From an uncultured Collinsella sp. (GTDB taxonomy: Bacteria; Actinomycetota; Coriobacteriia; Coriobacteriales; Coriobacteriaceae), in the NCBI GenBank assembly GCA_900762015.1, contig CAAFEX010000002.1, forward strand, positions 1 to 13,651: a stretch of 13,651 nt of DNA, in the 5' to 3' direction. Under the pieces are notes generated by a model, which saw only the letters and a program-made list of their open reading frames with translations, made no database searches and was not told the DNA's origin. Both the position numbers and the translations under genes were made by a program. Positions 1 to 8,081 of this stretch are shown in pieces (within the stretch, counting starts at the first letter, position 1; each line of letters starts with the position of its first letter).

Positions 1-25
1 CCTGCTCTACAGTCCTGCGCAAGAC

Positions 26-51
26 GAAGGCCACATTAAGTGGCCTTCTTT
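26..51 (+). terminator. Putative intrinsic terminator of an unseen gene to the left
   Basis: A perfect 9-bp stem (GAAGGCCAC at 26-34, GTGGCCTTC at 40-48) with a 5-nt ATTAA loop is followed on the plus strand by only three T residues. The minus strand has no T-run after the stem, so it more likely ends a plus-strand transcript arriving from outside the window. The short T-tract makes this a moderate call. Bases 52-119 hold no gene or motif I can support. Confidence 0.5.
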
Positions 52-119
52 GCGTGCGGAACTCGCGACAAACCAAAACCATCTCGCCAGCCCAGCGACC
101 ATGGGGTCCCAAGGTTTTC

Positions 120-152
120 AAAAAAGCGGTCGGCGCGCAGTGCGCCGACCGC
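120..152 (-). terminator. Strong intrinsic terminator after gyrA
   Basis: A perfect 11-bp G+C-rich stem (GCGGTCGGCGC at 126-136, GCGCCGACCGC at 142-152) with a 5-nt loop is followed on the minus strand by six U residues (the A-run at 120-125). It lies 40 nt beyond the gyrA stop codon and should end the gyrB-gyrA transcript. Confidence 0.9.
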
Positions 153-192
153 CGATATATGGGGTCTGATGATTTTTACCAGCTAGGGCCTC

Positions 193-2934
193 TTACTCGT
201 CTAGGAGATCCTCTGGCATATCATTGCCGTCGCCCAGGTCGACTGGGGCCTCTTCGGTGTCGACTGCGGCCTCGGCGCCCTCGCCTTCGGGTTTTTCCTT
301 GGCTGCCGTCATGCGGGCTACGGCGCAGATGCGGTCGTTGTCGTCGACGGTCATCATCTTGACGCCCTGGGTGGCGCGGCCAGTCTGGCTGATCTCGTCG
401 GTCTTAACGCGAATGACCGTCGCGCCCTCCGTCACGATGAACAGCTCGTGCTGCGGGCCCACCGTCTTCATTGCCGCGAGGTTGCCCTTGCGCTCGGTCA
501 TTTGAATGGTGTAGACGCCCTGGCCGCCGCGATTCTGCTCCGGGTAGTCCGCGACCGGCGTGCGCTTGCCGTAGCCGCGCTCGGTGATGACGAACAGATC
601 ACCGTTGCCGTTAGTGACTTCCATGCCCAGAACGCTCACGCCGTCCTTCATACCGATACCGCGAACGCCGCTGGTATCGCGGCCGGTGGCGCGCACCTGC
701 TCCTCGGAGAACATGATCGCCTTGCCTGCGGTGGTGGCCAGGATAATCTTGTCGCCCTCGCGCACGCGGCGCACATTCAGCAGCGCGTCGTCGTCACGCA
801 GGTTGATAGCGATCAGGCCGTCGCGACGGCTGCGGTCATATGCGCTCATCACGGTCTTCTTGACCATGCCGCTCTTTGTGGCAAACATCAGGTACTCGTC
901 GGCCGGGAACTCGCGGCAGCTGATGACGCTCGCGATCTTCTCGCCCTCCTCGAAGGGCAGCAGGTTGACGATCGCGGTACCGCGCGCCTGGCGCGTACCC
1001 ACCGGCAGCTCGTGCACCTTCAGACGATAGACCTTGCCCTTGCTCGAGAAGAACAGCACGTACTCGTGCGTGGACGCGATGAACATCTCATCGATAACGT
1101 CATCCTCTTTGAGGTTGACGCCCGACACGCCCTTGCCACCGCGCTTCTGGGCACGGTAGGCAGCCACCGGGATACGCTTAACGTAGCCGGTGTGGGTGAT
1201 GGTCACGACCATATCCTCGTCGGCGATGAGGTCCTCGACATCCAGGTCCTTCTCAACCTGGCTGATCTCGGTGCGGCGCTTGTCGCCAAACTTCTTGGAG
1301 ATCTCGCGCATCTCTTCCTTGATGACGCCCAGGATCTTCTCCTCGTGCGCCAGCAGTTCCTCGTAGTAGGCGATGGCGCGGCGCAGGCCGTCCAACTCTT
1401 CTTGGATCTTGTCGCGCTCCAGGCCGGTCAGGCGGCGCAGCTTCATCTCGAGGATGGCCGTGGTCTGCTCGGGCGTAAAGCCAAAGCGTTCGATCAGTCG
1501 GCTGCTGGCCTCGGAGTCGGTCTGCGAGGAGCGGATGATGCTGATGACCTCGTCGATATGGTCAAGGGCCATCAGGTAGCCCTCGAGGATATGCGCGCGG
1601 GCCTGGGCCTTCTTAAGGTCGAAGCGGGTGCGGCGGGTGACGACGTCGACCTGGTGGTCGATGTAGTGCTGCAGCATCTCGCGCAGGCTCAGGCATTTGG
1701 GAACGCCGTTGACGAGTGCCAGGTTGTTGGCGCCAAAGGTCGTCTGCAGCGAGGTGTACTTATACAGGTTGTTGAGCACGACCTGCGGAATGACGCCCTT
1801 CTTGAGCTCGATGACCAGACGGATGCCCTTCTGGTTGGACTCATCGCGCATATCCGAGATGCCCTCAATGCGCTTGTCGTTGACGAGTTGGGCGATCTTC
1901 TCCTGCAGGGTGCCCTTGTTGACCATGTAGGGAATCTCGGTAAAGACCAGGCGGCTGCGGCCGGTCTTGGTGGACTCCACATGTGCCTTGGCACGCACGG
2001 TAATGGAGCCGCGGCCGGTCTCGTAGCTCTGCTTAATGCCGGCGCTGCCCATGATGATGGCGCCGGTGGGGAAGTCCGGACCGGGCATGATCTGCATGAG
2101 CTCGTCGACGGTGGCGTCGGGGTTGTCGATCAGGTAGCAGGTGGCCTCGATCGCCTCGGTGAGGTTATGCGGGGCGATGTTGGTGGCCATGCCGACGGCG
2201 ATGCCCTGGCTGCCGTTGACCAGCAGGTTGGGGAAGCGCGCAGGCAGTGCCACGGGCTCGGCGAGCGATTCGTCGTAGTTGGGCTGCCAGTCGACGGTAT
2301 CCTTCTGCAAGTCACGCAGCAGTTCCATGGCGGGCTTGGCCAGGCGGCTCTCGGTGTAACGCATGGCCGCCGCGCCGTCGCCATCGATGTTGCCGAAGTT
2401 GCCGTGACCGTCGATGAGCGGCGTGCGCATGGAGAACCACTGCGCCAGGCGGACCATGGCCTCGTAGACCGCAAAGTCACCGTGCGGGTGGTACTTACCG
2501 ATAACTTCGCCGACCGTCCAGGCCGACTTTTTGTGTGGGCGGTTGGGGTAGATGCCGCTCTCGTTCATCGCGTACAGGATGCGGCGGTGTACCGGCTTTA
2601 AGCCGTCGCGCACGTCCGGCAGGGCACGCGCTGTGATAACCGACATCGAATACTCGATGAACGACTGCTTCATCTCGCGACCGAACTCCGAAATCTGGAG
2701 CTGGCCGCCGTTGATGTCCTCGCCGGCCGAGGCGCCACGATCGACTTCGCCAAAGCTCTCCTCGAGCTCACCGTCGTCGTCCTCTTCCTCATCATCATCG
2801 GCATCGGGGTTATAGGCGTCCGGATCGCCGTCCTCGCCCTGCTCAGCACGGGCAAGCAGGCGCTTCAGATCATCGGGCATACCGGCATCGCCGGCCTCGT
2901 CCATACCCTCGTTATTGTTGATATCGTCTGCCAC
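193..2934 (-). CDS. gyrA: DNA gyrase subunit A
   Basis: DNA-cleaving and DNA-wrapping subunit of gyrase, which with GyrB introduces negative supercoils ahead of replication forks. At 913 residues it is longer than E. coli GyrA (875), mainly through an acidic, disordered N-terminal extension of about 80 residues (runs such as DADDDEEEDDDGELEES). The conserved core starts near residue 82 with the motif ALPDVRDGLKPVHRR. The catalytic tyrosine is Tyr193 in AAMRYTES (E. coli Tyr122). The GyrA box QKRGGKG, needed for DNA wrapping, is at 596-602, followed by the beta-pinwheel domain and another acidic tail. The start is GTG; the Shine-Dalgarno AGGAGGT at 2938-2944 supports it with short spacing. It follows gyrB with an 11-nt gap, so the two are co-transcribed. 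Phe154 occupies the E. coli Ser83 position of the quinolone-resistance region, and Glu158 the Asp87 position. Confidence 0.97.
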   Translation of the reverse strand: MADDINNNEGMDEAGDAGMPDDLKRLLARAEQGEDGDPDAYNPDADDDEEEDDDGELEESFGEVDRGASAGEDINGGQLQISEFGREMKQSFIEYSMSVITARALPDVRDGLKPVHRRILYAMNESGIYPNRPHKKSAWTVGEVIGKYHPHGDFAVYEAMVRLAQWFSMRTPLIDGHGNFGNIDGDGAAAMRYTESRLAKPAMELLRDLQKDTVDWQPNYDESLAEPVALPARFPNLLVNGSQGIAVGMATNIAPHNLTEAIEATCYLIDNPDATVDELMQIMPGPDFPTGAIIMGSAGIKQSYETGRGSITVRAKAHVESTKTGRSRLVFTEIPYMVNKGTLQEKIAQLVNDKRIEGISDMRDESNQKGIRLVIELKKGVIPQVVLNNLYKYTSLQTTFGANNLALVNGVPKCLSLREMLQHYIDHQVDVVTRRTRFDLKKAQARAHILEGYLMALDHIDEVISIIRSSQTDSEASSRLIERFGFTPEQTTAILEMKLRRLTGLERDKIQEELDGLRRAIAYYEELLAHEEKILGVIKEEMREISKKFGDKRRTEISQVEKDLDVEDLIADEDMVVTITHTGYVKRIPVAAYRAQKRGGKGVSGVNLKEDDVIDEMFIASTHEYVLFFSSKGKVYRLKVHELPVGTRQARGTAIVNLLPFEEGEKIASVISCREFPADEYLMFATKSGMVKKTVMSAYDRSRRDGLIAINLRDDDALLNVRRVREGDKIILATTAGKAIMFSEEQVRATGRDTSGVRGIGMKDGVSVLGMEVTNGNGDLFVITERGYGKRTPVADYPEQNRGGQGVYTIQMTERKGNLAAMKTVGPQHELFIVTEGATVIRVKTDEISQTGRATQGVKMMTVDDNDRICAVARMTAAKEKPEGEGAEAAVDTEEAPVDLGDGNDMPEDLLDE

Positions 2935-2945
2935 GTTACCTCCTC

Positions 2946-4976
2946 TTAAGCGTCAAGGAATCGTGCATCATGTGCATGCTTCTCGATGTACTCGCGGCGA
3001 TAGCCGACCTCGGAACCCATCAGCTCGCGCACGGCGCGGTCCGCCACCACGGCGTCCTCGATCGACACACGCTGCAGAATGCGGGTCTTTGGGTCCATCG
3101 TCGTCGAGGCAAGCTGTTTGGGGTCCATCTCGCCCAGGCCCTTGTAGCGCTGGACGGTATAGCCCTTGCGCTTTTTGGTGATCTTGCCGTCCTTGGCCTT
3201 GCCGTCCTCGTCGTTATCGTCGGGGTTCAGGCCCAGACTCTGGATGGTGTCGCGCAGGATCTCGTCTTCGGGCTGGCGGCCGTTGGGATACACGTAGTGA
3301 ATCTTGTTGCGCACCTTAATGCCAAAGATGGGCGGGCAGGCAACATAGACGTAGCCGGCATCGATCAGCGGACGCATGTACTTGTAGAAGAACGTCAGTA
3401 GCAGGATGCGGATATGCGCACCGTCGACGTCTGCATCGGTCATGATGATGATCTTGTGGTAGCGCGCCTTGGTGATATCGAAGTCGCCGCCGTCGCCGGC
3501 ACTCGTCGTGACGCCGCAACCGATCGCGGTAATCAGCGACTGGATGGTGTCACTCGAGAACGCGCGATGGTCACCAACGCGTTCGACGTTCAAAATCTTG
3601 CCGCGCAGGGGCAGAATCGCCTGGATGTCTCGGCGACGGCCGTCCTTGGCCGAACCGCCTGCCGAGTCGCCCTCTACGATGAAGAGCTCGGTCAGCTCGG
3701 CATCGCGCACCGAGCAGTCGGCGAGCTTACCGGGCAGGGACGCCGTCTCGAGCAGGCTCTTGCGGCGGGTCGCCTCGCGCGCCTTGCGGGCGGCATTGCG
3801 CGCCTTGCAGGCCTGTTGCGCCTTCTTGACGATCTCGCGAGCGGGCTTGGGATGCTCCTCGAGGTAATCGGCAAGGCCGTCGGTCACAATCTTGAGTGTG
3901 AGCGCGCGCATATAGGAGCTGCCGAGCTTGGCCTTGGTCTGGCCCTCAAACTGCGGATCGGGCAGCTTGACCGAGATAACGGCCGAAAGGCCCTCGCGCA
4001 CATCGTCGCCGGTCAGGTTGGCGTCTTTTTCCTTGAGCAGGTTCTGCTTGCGCGCGTAATCGTTGATCACGCGGGTGAGCGCGGTGCGGAAGCCCTCAAG
4101 GTGCATGCCACCCTCGGGGGTGTAGATGTCGTTGGCAAACGACATGACGTTCTCGCCGTAACCGCTATTCCACTGCAGAGAAACCTCGACCTCGCCCATC
4201 TTGGTCACAGGCGCGTCCGGGTCCGATTTGCCCTCGATGTAGATGGGCTCCTTAAAGGCCTCGGGGACGTCCTTGCCCTCGTTGAGGAACTTGACGAAGT
4301 CGATGATGCCGCCCTCGTAGCAAAACTCCTCCACGTGGGGAGTCGCCTCGCGCTCGTCGGTCAGCACGATTTTGAGGTTCTTATTGAGGAACGCCGTCTC
4401 CTGCAGACGGTTGTGCAGCGTATCGAAATCGTAGATGCAGGTCTCGAAGATCTCGTCGTCGGGCCAGAAGGTGACGGTGGTGCCCGTCGAATCCGAGGTG
4501 CCCACGACCTCCATCTTCTTGACGGTCTTGCCGCGCGAGAACTCCATCTCGTAGGTGTTGCCGTCGCGACGAACCTGAACGACCACGCGCTTGGACAGTG
4601 CGTTGACGACGGAGATGCCAACGCCGTGCAGGCCGCCCGAAACCTTATAGGCCGAGTTATCGAACTTACCGCCGGCGTGCAAGATCGTCATGACGACCTC
4701 GAGCGTCGGGATCTTTTTAACAGGGTGCTCGTCGACGGGGATGCCGCGCCCGTTGTCGACGACCGTGATGGAGTTGTCGGCGTGGACCGTCACCTGGATC
4801 TCGGTGCAGAAACCGGCCATGGCCTCGTCGACGGAGTTGTCAACGATCTCCCACACCAGGTGATGCAGACCGCTGGCGCTCGTCGAGCCGATATACATGC
4901 CCGGGCGCTTACGAACGGCCTCGAGACCTTCGAGAATCTTAATCTCGCCGCCATCGTAATCGTTTTCGTTTGCCAC
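2946..4976 (-). CDS. gyrB: DNA gyrase subunit B
   Basis: ATPase subunit of gyrase; ATP binding closes the N-gate and drives strand passage through the break made by GyrA. Read from the GTG at 4974-4976 it has 676 residues. The GHKL ATPase domain shows the N-box EIVDNSVDEA (about 43-52), the G1 motif DNGRGIP (74-80) and the ATP lid GGLHGVG (114-120). The TOPRIM domain has EGDSAGGSAK (435-444) and DADVDGAH (514-521), which carry the metal-binding acidic residues. The C-terminal YKGLGEMDP (about 611-619) is the family signature contacting GyrA. A longer reading from TTG at 4992-4994 is possible, but the Shine-Dalgarno AAGGAGG (4981-4987) would then lie inside the gene, so the GTG is preferred. 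A terminator separates it from dciA, so it should have its own promoter in 4988-5025, where I see only weak candidates. Confidence 0.97.
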   Translation of the reverse strand: MANENDYDGGEIKILEGLEAVRKRPGMYIGSTSASGLHHLVWEIVDNSVDEAMAGFCTEIQVTVHADNSITVVDNGRGIPVDEHPVKKIPTLEVVMTILHAGGKFDNSAYKVSGGLHGVGISVVNALSKRVVVQVRRDGNTYEMEFSRGKTVKKMEVVGTSDSTGTTVTFWPDDEIFETCIYDFDTLHNRLQETAFLNKNLKIVLTDEREATPHVEEFCYEGGIIDFVKFLNEGKDVPEAFKEPIYIEGKSDPDAPVTKMGEVEVSLQWNSGYGENVMSFANDIYTPEGGMHLEGFRTALTRVINDYARKQNLLKEKDANLTGDDVREGLSAVISVKLPDPQFEGQTKAKLGSSYMRALTLKIVTDGLADYLEEHPKPAREIVKKAQQACKARNAARKAREATRRKSLLETASLPGKLADCSVRDAELTELFIVEGDSAGGSAKDGRRRDIQAILPLRGKILNVERVGDHRAFSSDTIQSLITAIGCGVTTSAGDGGDFDITKARYHKIIIMTDADVDGAHIRILLLTFFYKYMRPLIDAGYVYVACPPIFGIKVRNKIHYVYPNGRQPEDEILRDTIQSLGLNPDDNDEDGKAKDGKITKKRKGYTVQRYKGLGEMDPKQLASTTMDPKTRILQRVSIEDAVVADRAVRELMGSEVGYRREYIEKHAHDARFLDA

Positions 4977-4980
4977 ACGT

Positions 4981-4987
4981 CCTCCTT
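4981..4987 (-). promoter_or_regulatory. Ribosome binding site that sets the gyrB start
   Basis: On the minus strand AAGGAGG is followed by ACGT and then GTG GCA. The same arrangement (AGGAGGT, AAC, GTG GCA) precedes gyrA. This favours GTG at 4974-4976 over the in-frame TTG at 4992-4994, which lies upstream of the site. Confidence 0.8.
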
Positions 4988-5025
4988 CAGTCAAGAAAAT
5001 GTGTACAGCCTTACTAGTTTATCGT

Positions 5026-5055
5026 AAAAAAATACCCTCGGGAACGAGGGTATTT
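5026..5055 (-). terminator. Intrinsic terminator between dciA and gyrB
   Basis: A perfect 11-bp stem (AAATACCCTCG at 5030-5040, CGAGGGTATTT at 5045-5055) closed by the stable tetraloop GGAA runs into a seven-U tract on the minus strand (A-run 5026-5032). It is 26 nt past the dciA stop and about 50 nt before the gyrB start. It should end the dnaN-recF-dciA transcript and uncouple it from gyrB-gyrA. Confidence 0.9.
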
Positions 5056-5081
5056 GGCTCTACAAGGCCACCAGATGCGAT

Positions 5082-5645
5082 TTAAGGCTCTTTTTTGCTT
5101 TCTACGCCCTTGGCCCACTCGGCACTGGCTCTCATGGCATTCTCGAGGGCCTCGCGCAGTTTTTGGTCTTCGATGGGCGCCACTTGGCGCTCAATCTCGG
5201 TGCGCTCGGCCTCACTTAGGTCGGCGTGCGGGGCCGGCGGGCGCTCGGTCGTCGCCGGGCGCAGGCGCTGCTTGGCGGCGGGCGGCGTGTGACCCGGCGC
5301 GGTGGTTTTGAACACCAGGCCGTCCACATGCGCACCGGCGCGCTCCATGCGCGCGCGGATGATCTCGCGCAACAGCGTCATTTCCTGCGTCCACGAGGGC
5401 GAATCGAGATATACCAGCAGCTCATTGGACTCGGGCAGGTAGCGCAAGCCCGTCACATGCCGCCCCTCGCGCGTGCCCGAGCACACCGCGTTCCACGCGC
5501 GATAGACCGCGCGCGACTCCTCGGCAGCCTCCATCTGCGCGCGGCGCTCAGGTGTCGCGGCCGCCAGGATGCGCTGACGCTCTGCGTTCAAAAATCCACT
5601 GAAGGCAACCGTTTCGCTCTCGCGCTCGTAATTAGCACGTCTCAC
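5082..5645 (-). CDS. dciA: DUF721 protein, probable replicative helicase loader DciA
   Basis: DUF721 family. DciA is the helicase-loading partner of DnaB in bacteria that lack DnaC/DnaI, and in Mycobacterium it is encoded between recF and gyrB, as here. The DUF721 core spans roughly residues 46-117, with the conserved Trp51 (in YRAWNAVCSG), a strand LLVYLDSPSW (76-85) and a following helix EMTLLREII. The remainder, about 118-187, is a Pro/Ala-rich linker and a charged, predicted helical tail (about 143-180). The start is GTG at 5643-5645: an in-frame stop (5652-5654) lies just upstream and no other start is near. The first 14 nt overlap the end of recF and there is only a weak Shine-Dalgarno sequence, so translation is probably coupled to recF. 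The family assignment is firm; the loading role is inferred from family and context. Confidence 0.85.
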   Translation of the reverse strand: MRRANYERESETVAFSGFLNAERQRILAAATPERRAQMEAAEESRAVYRAWNAVCSGTREGRHVTGLRYLPESNELLVYLDSPSWTQEMTLLREIIRARMERAGAHVDGLVFKTTAPGHTPPAAKQRLRPATTERPPAPHADLSEAERTEIERQVAPIEDQKLREALENAMRASAEWAKGVESKKEP

Positions 5646-6738
5646 CCATGCTCACCACCTTGGCTCGATCAAGCAGGTCATCGGTAAAATACCCCAGGTT
5701 GGTCGTGGTTATGACCGTCTGGATATCATCGCCGATCAGCCGCAGGAAAGCGCCGCGACGCTCGCCGTCGAGCTCGCTCATCACGTCGTCCAAAAGCAGC
5801 AGTGGGGCGGTGCCCAGGACATCGCGAGCCACGGCAACCTCGGCCACCTTCCAGGACAGCACCAGCGTGCGCTGCTGTCCTTGGCTGGCAAATGAACGGG
5901 CGGAGCGACCCGCCACGGTAAACTCAATCTCGTCGCGATGCGGTCCCACCAACGTCACGCCGCGGCGAATTTCCTCGTCGGCATGCTCGTCAAGGGCGGC
6001 CAGCATGCGCTCGTACGCCCAACCCTTCAGCTCTTCGCGATCCTCGACCTGGGGCAAATCCCCCAGCGTGGACGCATAGGTCACGTTGGCGGCCTCACCT
6101 GACGCTACTTGCCCGTAGGCAGTGTGCACATGGCCCGCCAGCCGGTCGAGCAGAGCCAACCGGTGCACGAGCAGGGCCGAGCCCGCGCGGGCAATCGAAT
6201 CGTTCCACGCGCCGAGCATCTCGCGGCAGCACCAGGTCTCCTTGAGCAAGGCGTTACGCTGGGTCACGCAGCGCCCATAGGTGCTCGCAAGATCGGCATA
6301 GCGTGCGCTCAGCTGCATGCCAAAGTCATCGAGGGCGGCTCGGCGCACACTGGCGCCTCGCTTAACCATGTCCAGATGGTCGGGACAAAACAGCACGCTC
6401 GGCAGAACCCCGCGCACACCAGCGGCAGAGCATCTCTTGCCGTTGCGGCTAAACGAGCGCTTACCGTCCTCCGCGCTCAATCCCATATCAAGCACGCGGC
6501 CGTCGCCCTCGAGCCTCAGCTCGACCTTGCACGAGCCTGCGCCGTCATGGACGAGCTCGGCTGCGGTCGGATGCCTAAACGAGGCGCCGCTCGTCAGCAG
6601 CTGCAGCGCCTCTATGAGATTGGTCTTTCCCGCCGCGTTGGGTCCCGCAAGTATCGTCACGCCCTCGTCCAGGGCAAGGCGATAGCTATCGAAGCTGCGG
6701 TAGTGCGCGACGGAAAGATCGCGGGCGAACATGGTCAT
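5632..6738 (-). CDS. recF: DNA replication and repair protein RecF
   Basis: SMC-like ABC ATPase that binds gapped DNA and helps RecO/RecR load RecA at stalled forks. At 368 residues it is of normal length. Walker A is GPNAAGKT (32-39), the RecF motif VGPHRDE is at 264-270, the ABC signature is SQGQQR (285-290) and Walker B is LLLLDDVMSELD (about 313-324). It starts at ATG (6736-6738), 9 nt after the dnaN stop, with no clear Shine-Dalgarno, which suggests translation coupled to dnaN. Met3 is an alternative start. The last codons overlap dciA. Confidence 0.96.
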   Translation of the reverse strand: MTMFARDLSVAHYRSFDSYRLALDEGVTILAGPNAAGKTNLIEALQLLTSGASFRHPTAAELVHDGAGSCKVELRLEGDGRVLDMGLSAEDGKRSFSRNGKRCSAAGVRGVLPSVLFCPDHLDMVKRGASVRRAALDDFGMQLSARYADLASTYGRCVTQRNALLKETWCCREMLGAWNDSIARAGSALLVHRLALLDRLAGHVHTAYGQVASGEAANVTYASTLGDLPQVEDREELKGWAYERMLAALDEHADEEIRRGVTLVGPHRDEIEFTVAGRSARSFASQGQQRTLVLSWKVAEVAVARDVLGTAPLLLLDDVMSELDGERRGAFLRLIGDDIQTVITTTNLGYFTDDLLDRAKVVSMGETC

Positions 6739-6747
6739 GGCGCAGCG

Positions 6748-7851
6748 CTAGATGCGGACCGGCATGACCAGGTACAGGTAGTTGATCTTGTCGTAGGACT
6801 TAAAGATGCCCGCCTGCGAGTAGCTCTTGAGCTCCAGCGTGATCTCCTTCTCCTTGGACAGGGCATTGAGGCAGCCGAAGATGTAGTGGTAGTTGAAGGC
6901 GATGGTACCCGACTCGCCCTCGGCCTCGACATCGATCGTCTCCTGCGCAAGGTCCTGGTCATTGGAAATGGAGGACAGGCCCATCTGCCCGTTCTCGACA
7001 TCGATCTCGAACTTGACGGCGGGGTTGGCGCTCGCGATAACGGCCACGCGCTTGAGGGCGGCGTTAAAGGCGGCGACGTCGATCTTGACGCTCGTCACGC
7101 ACGAATCGGGGATGAGCTGCTTGTAGTTGGGGTACACGCCCTCGATGCGACGCGACACGTAGGTGGTGTTGCCGGCCTCGAAGACGACCTGGGTGTCGGT
7201 AGCCCCGATCATGATGGTCGCCTGGCTGGCCATGATGTTCAGCGCGTCGTTAAAGGCGTCAGCCGGAACGTTGAGCTCAAAGGAGCCCTCGAGGGTCGAG
7301 GTCTCGACCTGCGTATCGCACACGGCCAAGCGGAAGGAATCGGTCGCTACCAGGCGTACGGTGTTGTTCTCGACCTTCATGTGCACGCCGCCCAGGATGG
7401 GGCGAGCCTTGTCGGTCGAGGTGACGCGCCACACGCGGCCGACCATTTCGGACAAGACATCGGTCGGCAGCTCCACGGCACTCTCGATGGCATAGGCCGG
7501 AAACTCGGGGAAGTCATTGGCATCGAGCGTGTTCAGGCGGAAAGAGCTCTTCTCGCAACCAATCAGCACCTGGCGCTCGGACAGCTCAAAGGTGACCGGG
7601 GCATCGGGGAGGGTCTTGGTGATATTGGAGAGCATCTTACAGGGAATAACCATCTCGCCCCCTTCTTCGACATGCGCCGCGATGCGATGACGGATCGAGA
7701 TGGTGTAGTTAGAGGTCTGGAATTCCAAGATGCCGTCTTGGGCCTTAACGAGCACGCCCGACAGGATGGGGAGGGTGGATGCCGAAGCGACACCCTTCAT
7801 AACGACGCCGATGGCTTGTGTAAGCGAGCTCTGGCTGACGGTGAACTTCAT
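6748..7851 (-). CDS. dnaN: DNA polymerase III beta subunit (sliding clamp)
   Basis: Forms the ring-shaped homodimer that tethers replicative and repair polymerases to DNA. At 367 residues it has the usual length for three clamp domains. It begins MKFTVSQSSLTQAIGVV and ends in the family-typical YLVMPVRI, the C-terminal strand near the partner-binding pocket. The start is ATG at 7849-7851, preceded on the minus strand by GAAAGG about 9 nt upstream. It lies directly next to the AT-rich part of the origin, as in many bacteria, and heads the dnaN-recF-dciA operon. I found no convincing -35/-10 pair of its own in the AT-rich leader, so transcription may also come from dnaA. Confidence 0.97.
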   Translation of the reverse strand: MKFTVSQSSLTQAIGVVMKGVASASTLPILSGVLVKAQDGILEFQTSNYTISIRHRIAAHVEEGGEMVIPCKMLSNITKTLPDAPVTFELSERQVLIGCEKSSFRLNTLDANDFPEFPAYAIESAVELPTDVLSEMVGRVWRVTSTDKARPILGGVHMKVENNTVRLVATDSFRLAVCDTQVETSTLEGSFELNVPADAFNDALNIMASQATIMIGATDTQVVFEAGNTTYVSRRIEGVYPNYKQLIPDSCVTSVKIDVAAFNAALKRVAVIASANPAVKFEIDVENGQMGLSSISNDQDLAQETIDVEAEGESGTIAFNYHYIFGCLNALSKEKEITLELKSYSQAGIFKSYDKINYLYLVMPVRI

Positions 7852-7898
7852 CTTTTAATACCTTTCTATAGATATAAATATCTTAATAATAGTAATAG
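7852..7898. other. AT-rich DNA unwinding element with DnaA-trios
   Basis: This stretch is made almost entirely of A and T, unlike the surrounding G+C-rich DNA. Its dnaA-proximal end reads TAA TAA TAG TAA TAG in consecutive triplets on the plus strand (7884-7898), matching the DnaA-trio pattern 3'-[G/A]AT-5' described at the B. subtilis origin. A 12-bp spacer with 50% G+C (7899-7910) separates it from the box-like TGTTGATTA (7911-7919). The order box, spacer, trios, AT-rich, dnaN matches the Bacillus arrangement. The function as the melting site is inferred. Confidence 0.65.
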
Positions 7899-8036
7899 CA
7901 CTGACGAAACTGTTGATTACTCCCAAAGACGCAGGTCAGACCCAGAAAGAGAATCGACAGCAACCTGTGTGCAACAGGGGTGGTTTTCCACGTTCAAAAC
8001 CTGCGCAAAACTTTTCATCACCGCGGGTTGGGTTTT

Positions 8037-8081
8037 AGACACCTTATGCCCGTGGTTTCGACAAGTTTTCAACAGGTGTCT
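8037..8081. repeat. Inverted repeat enclosing two DnaA-box-like sites
   Basis: AGACACCT (8037-8044) and AGGTGTCT (8074-8081) form a perfect 8-bp inverted repeat with a 29-bp interval containing GTTTCGACA and TTTTCAACA. There is no T-run on either strand after it, so it does not look like a terminator. It lies just beyond the dnaA stop codon. Confidence 0.55.
8064..8076 (+). repeat. 13-bp origin element, copy 1 (DnaA-box-like)
   Basis: AGTTTTCAACAGG, containing the 9-mer TTTTCAACA. The identical 13-mer occurs twice more, inverted, on the other side of dnaA. The partner box GTTTCGACA starts 11 bp before its 9-mer, about one helical turn. Confidence 0.75.

Noticed and set aside
1..25. Possible 3' end of a tRNA at the left edge
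   Set aside because: A short hairpin with T residues follows, but no CCA end, T-loop motif or plausible acceptor stem can be verified from 25 bases.
448..2601. A 717-codon open frame on the plus strand opposite gyrA
   Set aside because: It is the mirror of gyrA. The translation is a Leu/Val/Asp/His/Ala-rich product typical of the antisense of G+C-rich genes, and gyrA motifs on the minus strand are unambiguous.
4974..4994. TTG at 4992-4994 as the gyrB start
   Set aside because: The Shine-Dalgarno AAGGAGG would lie inside the coding sequence; the GTG downstream of it fits the normal GyrB N-terminus.
3414..5027. A 537-codon open frame on the plus strand opposite gyrB
   Set aside because: Same antisense artefact. 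It also runs through the gyrB Shine-Dalgarno and start region and has no recognisable domain.
7964..7978. Small hairpin CCTGT/ACAGG in the dnaA-dnaN gap as a dnaA terminator
   Set aside because: The stem is only 5 bp with no U-run, so it is more likely part of the box cluster. I see no terminator between dnaA and dnaN.
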